Shown piece after piece: positions 6,041 to 13,108 of a DNA stretch of 13,552 nucleotides. The notes below the pieces were generated by a model, which was not told where the DNA came from, did no database searches, and was given only the letters and a program-made list of their open reading frames with translations. Made by a program: the position numbers and the translations under genes. Position 1 is the first letter of the stretch. The number at the start of each line of letters is the position of its first letter. The stretch is from Proteobacteria bacterium UBA6920 (GTDB lineage Bacteria; Pseudomonadota; Gammaproteobacteria; SG8-11): assembly GCA_002448875.1 (NCBI GenBank), contig DKAS01000039.1, positions 851 to 14,402 of the forward strand, read 5' to 3'.

Positions 6041-6072
6041 GCCACCTGCATGCCCCGCGCTCCCGCCACCTG
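6041..6072. repeat. Two direct copies of GCCACCTG upstream of the sigma-like gene
   Basis: GCCACCTG occurs at 6041-6048 and 6065-6072, 24 bases apart start to start, in the gap between the M48 protease stop and the sigma-like start. Spacing near two helical turns would suit a regulator binding in tandem. An AT-rich stretch nearer the sigma gene (about 6000-6040) is a likely promoter area, but no good -35/-10 pair was found. Confidence 0.3.
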
Positions 6073-6091
6073 GCGCGCCCGCGGCTACCGG

Positions 6092-7978
6092 TCACGGTTG
6101 CGCCACCGGTGAATAACGAAACCAGCCGGCCACGCGATTGCGCATCACCTGCAAAGCCAGTCCCTGGCGATCATAAGCCAGGAAATCACCGCTGCTCAGG
6201 TGCAGGTAGCGATCCGGCATGCCCAGCGATTTGAACGCGCGATCGACACCGTCACCGAGCAGGTTGGATTGCGGCGGCGTCGCCTCCACCCCGGGGCGAT
6301 ACCACCGCGCCAGTACCCGGCCGCCAGCATCGCTGACCTGGCGGGAACCGTCGGCATACACGCGCAGGGACAATTTTTCCCCCTCCAGCCACACTTCCTG
6401 CTCCTGCAACAGTGCTTGACCGGCTCCCGGCAACGGCATGCCCGGCAGCGCGTCGCGGTCCACCGTCGTCAGCACCGTCTCGGTAGCGGGACGCAACTGG
6501 GCCACCGCCAGACGAAACAGCATGCTGTCCCCCGCGGCTTGCGCGTGCCGGGCCAATTCCAGCCACAGCGCCGCCGCGTCATCATTGCGTCCCGCCGCGC
6601 GCAACTGAACGCCGTGGTTATAGCAGGCGGCATAAACATAAAGACTGCGCGGCAGCAGGGTCCCCTGATACGACAGCTGCACGGCCTGCCGCGCCAGGCG
6701 CTCGGTCTGGCGCAGGGCGCGGGCGGTCTTGCCTTCCATTGCGTCGCTCATGGCCAGCAGCAGATCGACCGCCGCATCCCCGCCGAAACGCCCGCGGTAC
6801 TTGCCGCGCAGGATACCCCGGACCATATCGACATTGCCGTCGAGTAGATAGCTTAGCGCGGTCATGAAATACGCCATGGCGTGCTGCGGCGCCAGTTGCT
6901 GCGCTTTTTCGTAGGCGTCCACTGCTTTTTGCAGCAGGCGGGAGCGTTGCCCCTGCAGAGCATCGCGGCGCCGGGTGTCGCCACCGCGCTTGGCGCTCAG
7001 GGTGGCGGGCAGTGCCGGTTGCGCATCGAGCAGCAGTGGATAAAAAAACGCCGGCTGCCGGGACAAACCTTCCCGCTGCAAGATTTCGTCGACGCGCAGC
7101 GCTTCCAGAAAATAACTGGCGCCCAGGCTGGTGTAGATTTCCCGTCCCGGATAGTCGCGGCCAAACCCGCGCAGATAGAGACGCGCCGTCTCCAGATCAC
7201 CTGCCACCAGTTGCTGCACGGCCATTTCATACAGCGTCGCCTGGGCAGCCACCGTCTGCAACTGAGCGCCGGCACGGGCCGCCCGGCTCTGCGCCTGCTG
7301 GCAGGCCGTCTGCGGCACCGACCGGTCGGTCGCGCCGCACTCACCGCGCCAGATCGATTCGGCCCAGGTGGTAAAAAAATCCTTGCCCTGCACCACCTGG
7401 TTGGGATCGTAGCCAACGATGCTCATCATCATCAGACCGTCGTGGTCGGCCTGCGCTTCGCGCCGCTCCAGATCGGCCAGATCATCGGCGCTCAGGCCGC
7501 GCAGCATTTGCTGCTGCACCTGCGGCACCTGGGCGCCGGCCAGGCGGAAAAACTTGTAGTGCCACATATCGTCGGCGCGCTGGTGCGCCAGTTCGTGCGC
7601 CAGCACGAAGGCCAGCAGATGCGCCGCCTGCTGCCGTCCATAGTGTTTGCAGATATCGATGGCGCTGCGGCTGAGCAGGATATTCCCGTCCGCCAGCGAC
7701 GCCGCCCAGGGCCCGTTGTCGGACACCACGACGAACAAGTTGGGAGTCACCCGCGCGTCGTCCCAGGTGCGCAACAGGGTGTCGAAAACCTCATAGGCCA
7801 GCGCCACGTCGGCATCGGTGTCCGGCGCCAGGGTGTGCGGCTTCCAGTAGGTGATGGACTGGCGCGGATCTTCCGGAGGCACCAGATTGGCACCCCAGGC
7901 CCCACCCCCCAGAACCATCGCCAAGACCGCCACCAGCAGAAACCACAGCTTCGACATTGTCATGATACCGCAATTCAT
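6092..7978 (-). CDS. Exported M48-type zinc metalloprotease with TPR-like repeats
   Basis: With the ATG at 7978 the product has 628 residues. A signal peptide covers residues 1 to about 29 (core LWFLLVAVLAMVLGGGAWGA). The protease domain includes VLAHELAHQ with the zinc ligands His128 and His132 and catalytic Glu129, and downstream EAQAD (174-178), the ExxxD motif giving the third ligand, as in M48/BepA-like enzymes. Residues about 240-480 are rich in helical repeats of TPR type (for example AVDAYEKAQQLAPQHAMAYFMTAL at about 352-375), which normally bind partner proteins. The C-terminal ~120 residues form a beta-rich domain of unknown kind. Such proteases work in periplasmic quality control of outer-membrane proteins. 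The stop is 118 bp before the sigma-like start on the same strand, so it may be linked to that cluster. Start choice is uncertain: ATGs at 7978, 7963 and 7957 all give signal peptides; AGGA precedes the first by 9 bases. Confidence 0.85.
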   Translation of the reverse strand: MNCGIMTMSKLWFLLVAVLAMVLGGGAWGANLVPPEDPRQSITYWKPHTLAPDTDADVALAYEVFDTLLRTWDDARVTPNLFVVVSDNGPWAASLADGNILLSRSAIDICKHYGRQQAAHLLAFVLAHELAHQRADDMWHYKFFRLAGAQVPQVQQQMLRGLSADDLADLERREAQADHDGLMMMSIVGYDPNQVVQGKDFFTTWAESIWRGECGATDRSVPQTACQQAQSRAARAGAQLQTVAAQATLYEMAVQQLVAGDLETARLYLRGFGRDYPGREIYTSLGASYFLEALRVDEILQREGLSRQPAFFYPLLLDAQPALPATLSAKRGGDTRRRDALQGQRSRLLQKAVDAYEKAQQLAPQHAMAYFMTALSYLLDGNVDMVRGILRGKYRGRFGGDAAVDLLLAMSDAMEGKTARALRQTERLARQAVQLSYQGTLLPRSLYVYAACYNHGVQLRAAGRNDDAAALWLELARHAQAAGDSMLFRLAVAQLRPATETVLTTVDRDALPGMPLPGAGQALLQEQEVWLEGEKLSLRVYADGSRQVSDAGGRVLARWYRPGVEATPPQSNLLGDGVDRAFKSLGMPDRYLHLSSGDFLAYDRQGLALQVMRNRVAGWFRYSPVAQP

Positions 7979-8169
7979 TTCAATTGATCCTGTAGAGACT
8001 CCGCGCCGTGGACGATTTGAAGGCTGACTGCGGATATTTTCCGTCGGCTGGCAAACGCGTGGGAAAATTGCGACCCACATCACAATATCCTTGATTCGTT
8101 TCAAAAACTCCACCCAGGCCGCGTCTTGCAGTTGGGCAGCGATAAAAAATTCTGCAAAGGAGATACACC
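7979..8169. other. Divergent intergenic region between M48 protease and lipoprotein genes
   Basis: These 191 bases must carry promoters for both divergent genes. AT-rich patches occur at about 8033-8042 and 8141-8150 (GATAAAAAAT), but I see no well-spaced -35/-10 pair on either strand. The frame of the M48 gene stays open leftwards to 8113 without a Shine-Dalgarno site, so an earlier start is not supported. Confidence 0.5.
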
Positions 8170-9543
8170 ATGTTTCAACACCAACACCCGCGCAAACTGC
8201 TTCTGTCCTTCGCCGTCGCCGGTATCACCAGCCTGACTTTGTACGGGTGCCAGCTGGGCAAGGAGGAAACCAAGGTAGACCCCAACCACAGCGCCGTCAA
8301 ACTCAGCCTCAATCTGCCCGCCAGCATGACCGGAGCCGACAGCAGCAGCACCAGTGCCCGCGGCATGCACCTGGCGGCCACGCGCAGCAGCCCCTGCTGG
8401 TACCCGGGGGTGGCGGACGAGGAACCATTCCGCAATGGCTACAATATGAACAAGTTCATGGTTTCGGCGGTGGCCACCTGGACCTGCGTCGCCGACACCG
8501 CCATTGAAATCGTCAACTACGTTCCGCACGACGGGGACATCCACCACACCAAGAACGACACCCAGGCGGACAACTACAAGAGCGACGAACCCACCCACTA
8601 CAGCGTCAGCGACGATACGGCGACGCAAACCACGGTGCGCCTGTACTACGGCTACGATCGCGCGACGCCGCCGACCGCCGACAGCCATCCCGGATTCTTC
8701 CTCGCCTGGAACAAGACCTCCGACGACGATCTCGCCGGCCGCATCGTGTTCGATGCCATGGAGGTCAACCCGCAGCGGGAAAACAAGGAAGATCCGGTGA
8801 TCATGCGTATGGACTTTACTTACAGCGCGCAGCAGAAGTTCGCCACCATGTATCTGCAGTTCGACGACAACAACCCCTGGGCGGACGGCCTGCGCATCGA
8901 AGTCACCCAGGACCTGCTGGCCAACCCGCTGAACCAGGTGTTCACCGCCCGCGGCCTGATGGCGATGAAAGCGCAGTTCAGCCCCGCCGACGGCATCAGT
9001 GAATTGCCGCGTCTGCAGATGTTCACCGTGGCCGATCAACTGGGTGAAGGCGCCACCGCAGCCGAATTCGCCGATCTTTCCCTGGCGCTGCCGCTCAATG
9101 CCAGCAGCGGCAACCATCTGGGCAACTACCTGTTCACCAAGACCGATCTGTATTTCTTCGATGCCGATCAGTCCACCAGCGAACCCTGGGACTATATCTA
9201 CAAGACGGTGACTGCCTCGACCTACCGCGGCGGCCGCACCACGCCGGCCAGCGGCGGCACCTGGCTGCCGTTTGATCCTTCGCAGGACATGATCATCAAC
9301 GCCCTGCAGCTGGACGCCAACTACTTCACCGGTAGTGCCTGCGCCGCCGTCGGCGACGATTGCAACGCGCTGCTGAACGCGATCATCCGTGACGGTTTCG
9401 CCGGTCAGGAAAAAAATCAGGGTGCCGACCCCGGTGACTGGCGCAGCAGCGCCATCGCCGCCCCGGCCTATCTGTCGACGGTTTATCCCAACGGCAGCGA
9501 CTGGACCGACGCATTCACTATGGAATTTACTCCCGCTCCTTGA
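8170..9543 (+). CDS. Outer-membrane lipoprotein of unknown function
   Basis: The 457-residue product starts with a basic n-region (HPRK), a hydrophobic core (LLLSFAVAGITSLTL) and a lipobox-like LYGC with the lipidated Cys27. Residue +2 is Gln, not Asp, which favours sorting to the outer membrane. Residues 36-60 are a Ser/Thr-rich spacer. The mature part is acidic and rich in Asp, Thr, Tyr and Trp with predicted beta character. Four more cysteines are visible (about C76, C105, and two in GSACAAVGDDC near 393-400) and could form two disulfides. I recognise no family. AGGAGA lies 6 bases before ATG 8170. The gene is a single unit with its own strong terminator, and divergent from the M48 protease. 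A surface or ligand-binding role is plausible but unproven. Confidence 0.85.
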   Translation: MFQHQHPRKLLLSFAVAGITSLTLYGCQLGKEETKVDPNHSAVKLSLNLPASMTGADSSSTSARGMHLAATRSSPCWYPGVADEEPFRNGYNMNKFMVSAVATWTCVADTAIEIVNYVPHDGDIHHTKNDTQADNYKSDEPTHYSVSDDTATQTTVRLYYGYDRATPPTADSHPGFFLAWNKTSDDDLAGRIVFDAMEVNPQRENKEDPVIMRMDFTYSAQQKFATMYLQFDDNNPWADGLRIEVTQDLLANPLNQVFTARGLMAMKAQFSPADGISELPRLQMFTVADQLGEGATAAEFADLSLALPLNASSGNHLGNYLFTKTDLYFFDADQSTSEPWDYIYKTVTASTYRGGRTTPASGGTWLPFDPSQDMIINALQLDANYFTGSACAAVGDDCNALLNAIIRDGFAGQEKNQGADPGDWRSSAIAAPAYLSTVYPNGSDWTDAFTMEFTPAP

Positions 9544-9561
9544 GTCGGCTCCTGCCGACAC

Positions 9562-9598
9562 GGCCGGTAACCCTGGTTACCGGCCTTCTTTTTTTATT
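9562..9598 (+). terminator. Strong intrinsic terminator of the lipoprotein gene
   Basis: GGCCGGTAACC (9562-9572) pairs perfectly with GGTTACCGGCC (9575-9585) over 11 bp with a minimal CT loop, followed at once by a T-rich tract (9586-9598). A second small perfect hairpin, GTCGGC/GCCGAC (9544-9549 and 9554-9559), overlaps the stop codon just before it. There is no A-run on the left side, so it should work for the plus strand only. Confidence 0.92.
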
Positions 9599-9601
9599 CG
9601 A

Positions 9602-10000
9602 TCAGTGTTTGCCCAATTGGCGCACGCAAGTATCCCTGGCGTGCGTCGCATTGTCGATCAGGCTCTTGTCCTCGGCGCCCAGCTGGGAATAGTTCAGGCT
9701 TTCCTTGTCCGCGGTGACAAAGAAAATATAACTGTCGAAGGTCTGAGTAATCGGCAACTCCTGGCTCAGGCATTCACAGAACTGTTTGTGACCGAAGGCG
9801 AGCAGGCAGCTCTCCAGGGTCTTGGCGGCGAAATTTTTCTGCCCCATGATGGTGTCCTTGACCATATCGACCATGGCGTTCAACGCCTGTTGATCCTCCG
9901 GTGACAAGGCCTGACTGCTCTCCTGACTGACCGCGTGGGCAGAAGATGCGGTAATGATCGCTGCCAGCAACAGGGCGTGGCCGCCCGCGAGTCGTATCAT
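9602..10000 (-). CDS. Small periplasmic Cys-containing protein of unknown function
   Basis: The 132-residue product has a signal peptide (MIRLAGGHALLLAAIITASSAHA, cleavage after Ala23, AHA motif). The mature ~109 residues are mostly helical and contain four cysteines: C65, C75, C77 (within SCLLAFGHKQFCEC) and C125, suited to disulfides or metal binding. I recognise no family. Its ATG overlaps the stop of the upstream oxidoreductase gene by 4 bases (ATGA), which indicates translational coupling; no separate Shine-Dalgarno site is apparent. Its 3' end faces the lipoprotein terminator with only 3 bases between. Confidence 0.8.
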   Translation of the reverse strand: MIRLAGGHALLLAAIITASSAHAVSQESSQALSPEDQQALNAMVDMVKDTIMGQKNFAAKTLESCLLAFGHKQFCECLSQELPITQTFDSYIFFVTADKESLNYSQLGAEDKSLIDNATHARDTCVRQLGKH

Positions 10001-10998
10001 AAGCTTGTATCCAGCACCAGTTTACCGGTCACCCCACCCTGCTCGATCGCGCGATGCGCCTGCGCCGCTTCTCCCAGAGCAAACACCCGCGCCACATGCA
10101 CCTGCAGTCTGCCGGCGTCGAACAGGGCTGTCGCCTGTTCGAGGATTTCGCGCTGGCGCCGCTGTTCCGCCGGCAAGTCATAAAACATCGGAGACAACAT
10201 CAGCTCCAGCGACACCCGCAGATTGCGGTTGCGCGCCAGCTTCCAATCCACGCTGTTATCGGGTTGCAGCAGGGTAACGAGATCGCCGTAAAATCTTACT
10301 GCCGCGAAAGTCTGAGCAAAGGTGGCCCCGCCCACGCTGTCCAGGGCCATGCTCACCCCGCCCTGCCGGCTCCATTGCTGCACCGCCGGGGCGAATTCCT
10401 GGCGGCGGTAGTCGATGCAGTGCTCGGCGCCCAGATCGCGCACAAACGTTTCCTTAGCCGGGCCACTGACTGTGGCGCAAACCCGGGCGCCGTGCTCCCG
10501 CGCCAGCTGCACCGCCAGATGACCGACGCCGCCGGCGCCGGCATGCACCAGCACTTCGTCGCCGGCACGCACGCCGGCGCGGTGAAACAGCGATTCCCAG
10601 GCCGTGATCAGCGCCAGCGGCGCCGCCGCCGCCTGGGGGAAACTCAGCGATTGCGGCTTGCGCGCCAGATAGTCCTCATGCACGATTTTGTACTGCGCAT
10701 AACTTCCTTGTTCACCGCCGATACCACCATGGCAGTAATACACCTCGTCACCGACCCGCCAGCGGCTGACCCCGTCACCCACCGCCTTGACCACGCCCGC
10801 ACCATCGCAGCCCAGCACCGCAGGGTAATGCCCCGGGTAATAGGTGCCACGGCTGCGCAGCTTGGTATCCACGGGATTGATGCCCGCTGCCTTGATCTGC
10901 ACCAGGACGTCATGGGAGTGTTGCACCCGGGGATCGGGCAGATCGCCGAACGCCAGCGTCTCTATGCCCCCCGCGGACTGCACGGTCACGGCTTTCAC
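9997..10998 (-). CDS. Quinone oxidoreductase-like MDR-superfamily NAD(P)H enzyme
   Basis: The 333-residue product belongs to the medium-chain dehydrogenase/reductase superfamily, zeta-crystallin/quinone-reductase branch. It begins MKAVTVQ as is usual for the family, has GYYP-like and VLGCDGAGVV (61-70) segments of the GroES-like catalytic domain, and the NADP-binding Rossmann motif AGAGGVG at 153-159. The Cys/His ligands of zinc alcohol dehydrogenases are missing, so a zinc-free NADPH:quinone or enone reductase is likely. It is cytoplasmic. GTG 10998 is chosen since GAGGTG precedes it by 6 bases; an in-frame GTG at 11007 would bury that site inside the gene. The gene lies 81 bp downstream of the cyclic-nucleotide/rhodanese gene and overlaps the small periplasmic gene by 4 bases. 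The exact substrate cannot be told. Confidence 0.9.
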   Translation of the reverse strand: MKAVTVQSAGGIETLAFGDLPDPRVQHSHDVLVQIKAAGINPVDTKLRSRGTYYPGHYPAVLGCDGAGVVKAVGDGVSRWRVGDEVYYCHGGIGGEQGSYAQYKIVHEDYLARKPQSLSFPQAAAAPLALITAWESLFHRAGVRAGDEVLVHAGAGGVGHLAVQLAREHGARVCATVSGPAKETFVRDLGAEHCIDYRRQEFAPAVQQWSRQGGVSMALDSVGGATFAQTFAAVRFYGDLVTLLQPDNSVDWKLARNRNLRVSLELMLSPMFYDLPAEQRRQREILEQATALFDAGRLQVHVARVFALGEAAQAHRAIEQGGVTGKLVLDTSL

Positions 10999-11004
10999 GG
11001 TTGC

Positions 11005-11010
11005 CACCTC
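11005..11010 (-). promoter_or_regulatory. Ribosome binding site deciding the GTG start of the MDR gene
   Basis: GAGGTG on the minus strand lies 6 bases before GTG 10998, which restores the family-typical N-terminus MKAV and argues against the GTG at 11007. Confidence 0.65.
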
Positions 11011-11079
11011 AGGGATGGAAAACGCCAGTTTACTAAAGATGCACCATGGGGGAAAAGCGCGCGATCGACAAAAGTCGAA

Positions 11080-12162
11080 TCATTCCACGCCGGGGACACT
11101 GGTGTAGTTGGTAACCATGCTGAGAATATCGTCAAAACTGTCCTTGAGCACGGAGACCCGCAAGCCGAACTGCGTCATTAAAAATGCGGTTACCTTGAGA
11201 TTTTCACGGTCAAGATAGATGACATAGTGTTTGGCAGGATCAAGGGTGGGCGCGACTTTGCGCAGCATTTTGAACGGGATGTTGACCGTGTGCTGCAGAT
11301 GGCTGCGATTGGCTTCGTTGGGCTCGCGCACGTCGACCAGCAACGCGTCCTTGCCCAGGTGTTTCTCGATATCGCGATAGATCACATAGCTCAGCAGGGG
11401 CTCGACCACCTGGGAGATGAAAACGCTTTTGTCCAGCCGCATCAGCACACCGTCGACTACCATCACTATGGATGCATTGCGTTTGCCGTCGTTGATCAGG
11501 GCCTCTTCGCCGAAACCAGCGCCTTCCTTGAGTGTGACCAGTTCCACCGGCTTGGCTCCCGGTTGCGCCTGCCACACCACCTTGCACACGCCTTTCTTGA
11601 CGATGTAATAGTGATCGCCGATGTCGCCCTGGCGCACCACCACAGTGCCCTTGCGCACCGGCACTTCCTGCAGGTGGGACATGACGTACTGGATGTTCTG
11701 CACCGGCAGTTTCAACGCATCCAGATACTGCACGAAGCGCGTCATCCAGTCATCTTCCTGAGCGACGCTGATATCGTCCACCTTGTAGCTGCTGGAGTGT
11801 ATGCTCTGCGCCACTGTGTTCAGCACTTCGTCGTCCATTTCGATGACGACCACGCGTCCCACCGCCTTCACCGTGGCGCGCCGCGGCTTGTCGTTGGACA
11901 GGGCTTTGATGGACTGGGGGGAAATGGAACTGACGGCGATTGCGGAGCCGCCGGCGGGGGTCATTTCCACCTCGCCGCTGACCAGAAAAAAGGTCCGGGT
12001 CTCGGTATCACCTTCCTTGAACAGGAACTCACCATGGCGCAGCGGACGCAACAGCGCTTTTTCCGCGATCTTGGCCAGCACCTGTTCACTCTGTTTATTG
12101 AAGGGTGAAAACAGTTTCAGCTGCTTCGCCGTTGGATGTACCGGTACTTCTTTGTCAGCCAT
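11080..12162 (-). CDS. Double cyclic-nucleotide-binding protein with C-terminal inactive rhodanese domain
   Basis: The 360-residue cytoplasmic product has three modules. A first cNMP-binding-like domain (about 15-115) has FKEGDTETRTFFLVSGEVEM but lacks a clear phosphate-binding cassette. A second (about 150-260) has VRQGDIGDHYYIVKKG and the cassette FGEEAL (217-222) with RNA at 228-230, close to the FGE-x-AL...RxA cAMP-binding consensus. A rhodanese domain (about 263-358) shows LLVDVREPNE (274-283), but where the catalytic Cys should follow VIY (314-316) there is Leu317, so sulfur transfer is not expected. No DNA-binding HTH is present, so it is not a CRP-type regulator; a signalling or scaffold role is likely. 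ATG 12162 follows GGAG at 5-base spacing. It precedes the MDR gene on the same strand and may be co-transcribed with it. Confidence 0.88.
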   Translation of the reverse strand: MADKEVPVHPTAKQLKLFSPFNKQSEQVLAKIAEKALLRPLRHGEFLFKEGDTETRTFFLVSGEVEMTPAGGSAIAVSSISPQSIKALSNDKPRRATVKAVGRVVVIEMDDEVLNTVAQSIHSSSYKVDDISVAQEDDWMTRFVQYLDALKLPVQNIQYVMSHLQEVPVRKGTVVVRQGDIGDHYYIVKKGVCKVVWQAQPGAKPVELVTLKEGAGFGEEALINDGKRNASIVMVVDGVLMRLDKSVFISQVVEPLLSYVIYRDIEKHLGKDALLVDVREPNEANRSHLQHTVNIPFKMLRKVAPTLDPAKHYVIYLDRENLKVTAFLMTQFGLRVSVLKDSFDDILSMVTNYTSVPGVE

Positions 12163-12205
12163 GAAAACTCCGCTCTAACCCCACCTGTCCGCCCGCGCAC
12201 CATTC

Positions 12206-12270
12206 CCGGCGCCAGTTCACAATCCGCGTTTTTTTGCTTGTCGTACCGGTAGATATCGACCTGGCGCCGG
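12206..12270. repeat. Inverted repeat pair B (10 bp) upstream of the cNMP/rhodanese gene
   Basis: CCGGCGCCAG (12206-12215) and CTGGCGCCGG (12261-12270) are perfect reverse complements. Each arm also contains the palindrome GGCGCC. The pair interlocks with pair A (12215-12290). Confidence 0.6.
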
Positions 12271-12290
12271 CGAAACTTAGGATTGTGAAC
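12215..12290. repeat. Inverted repeat pair A (11 bp), interlocked with pair B
   Basis: GTTCACAATCC (12215-12225) and GGATTGTGAAC (12280-12290) are perfect reverse complements. The left arms of A and B abut, and the right arms follow in the same order (B, A, B', A'), so the two pairs cross rather than nest. A T7 run lies at 12229-12235 and an 8-bp palindrome TACCGGTA at 12244-12251 in between. The whole lies in the 225-base gap that should hold the promoter and 5' leader of the cNMP/rhodanese gene. Confidence 0.6.
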
Positions 12291-12387
12291 GAGTACCGTA
12301 TTACGGAATTTAAGCGGCAATTTTTTTTAACTCTTAAGGGGGGAAACCTAAAAAGATGTGCCTGCCTATAGCTATTTTTATTATGGA

Positions 12388-13092
12388 TTAAAGCACCGGC
12401 AGCCCCTGCCACAGACGAATCTCCCGAGGACTGACAACCGCCTGATAGGCAAGACATTCCACCCCCAGGGCCCGGACACGGCGCATTTCCTCTCCATAAG
12501 CAGGGTCTATGGTATCGGCCGGGCTGACCGCCGTGGCGTCCCGGCGCTGCACGCAATACACCATCACCCCCCGGGCACCGGACGCCACCATGGCCGCCAG
12601 CTCCTGCAGGTGTTTGCGCCCGCGCTCGCTGACCGCGTCCGGGAAATAGGCGACACCCCGCTCCACCAGGGTGACGTTTTTGACCTCCACGTAGCAGTCT
12701 GCCGCAGTGGCGTGGCCGCGCAGCAGCAAATCGATGCGGGAACGCAGTTCGCCGTATTTCACTTCCCGGCGAATTTCCCCGTAGCCCTGCAGCTCGGCGA
12801 TGGTGCCGTCAACGATGGCTTCTTCCACCAGGCGATTGCTCAAACCGGTATTAATGCCGACGGTGACACCGTCGCCGGTTTCCACCAGTTCCCAGCTGTA
12901 GCGGTACTTGCGCTCGGGATCGCCGCTGTCGCGCAGCCAGACGCGGCTGCCCGGCTCGGCGCAGCCCCGCATGGAACCGGTGTTGGGAGTGTGGGCGGTA
13001 AGCACGCTGCCGTCGGCTAGGCGCACATCGGCAAGAAATCGCTTATAGCGCTGGATCAAGCGGCCTTCGATCAGAGATTCAGTGAATTGCAC
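12388..13092 (-). CDS. sfsA: SfsA family DNA-binding/nuclease protein
   Basis: The 234-residue product has the same length as E. coli SfsA and typical motifs: an N-terminal OB-like part (RYKRFLADV at 15-23, AHTPNTGSM at 33-41) and a C-terminal nuclease-like domain with Asp121, VEVKNVTL (135-142, the E-x-K pair) and YFPDAVSERGRKHLQEL (149-165). SfsA was named for sugar fermentation stimulation and is reported to bind DNA and to have nuclease activity; its cellular role is poorly defined. GTG 13092 is chosen because a perfect GGAGG lies 7 bases upstream and the family begins with this MxF segment. The gene starts 16 bp after the uvrB stop, so the two are likely co-transcribed. No intrinsic terminator is visible after its TAA. 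Confidence 0.95.
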   Translation of the reverse strand: MQFTESLIEGRLIQRYKRFLADVRLADGSVLTAHTPNTGSMRGCAEPGSRVWLRDSGDPERKYRYSWELVETGDGVTVGINTGLSNRLVEEAIVDGTIAELQGYGEIRREVKYGELRSRIDLLLRGHATAADCYVEVKNVTLVERGVAYFPDAVSERGRKHLQELAAMVASGARGVMVYCVQRRDATAVSPADTIDPAYGEEMRRVRALGVECLAYQAVVSPREIRLWQGLPVL

Positions 13093-13099
13093 GGCGCCA

Positions 13100-13104
13100 C
13101 CTCC
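13100..13104 (-). promoter_or_regulatory. Perfect GGAGG deciding the GTG start of sfsA
   Basis: GGAGG on the minus strand lies 7 bases before GTG 13092, in the short gap after the uvrB stop, and rules out the in-frame extension back to 13182, which would overlap uvrB. Confidence 0.75.
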
Positions 13105-13108
13105 GGGA

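Noticed and set aside
6881..7987. 368-codon plus-strand open frame opposite the M48 protease
   Set aside because: Low-complexity Gln/Arg/His-rich translation typical of an antisense shadow; the minus-strand gene has HELAH and ExxxD motifs.
8060..8100. Possible ECF-type promoter (GGGAAAATT ...) before the lipoprotein gene
   Set aside because: No matching -10 element at the right distance; too weak to call and no known target motif for the sigma-like factor.
8101..9561. Long open frame (about 486 codons) on the minus strand, antisense to the lipoprotein gene
   Set aside because: Its translation is Gly/Val/Arg-rich with no motif, it covers a gene with a clear lipobox, Shine-Dalgarno site and terminator, and such antisense frames are common in GC-rich DNA.
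11065..11078. TCGAC-AAAA-GTCGA hairpin right after the cNMP/rhodanese stop
   Set aside because: Only 5 bp and no adjoining U-tract in the minus direction; read-through into the MDR gene seems more likely.
10054..12108. Plus-strand open frames opposite the MDR and cNMP/rhodanese genes
   Set aside because: They show no family pattern and lie wholly within well-supported minus-strand genes.
12321..12328. T8 run that might end a plus-strand transcript
   Set aside because: No stable GC-rich stem precedes it; the nearby CCGTA/TACGG palindrome is short and not adjacent, and no plus-strand gene lies upstream.
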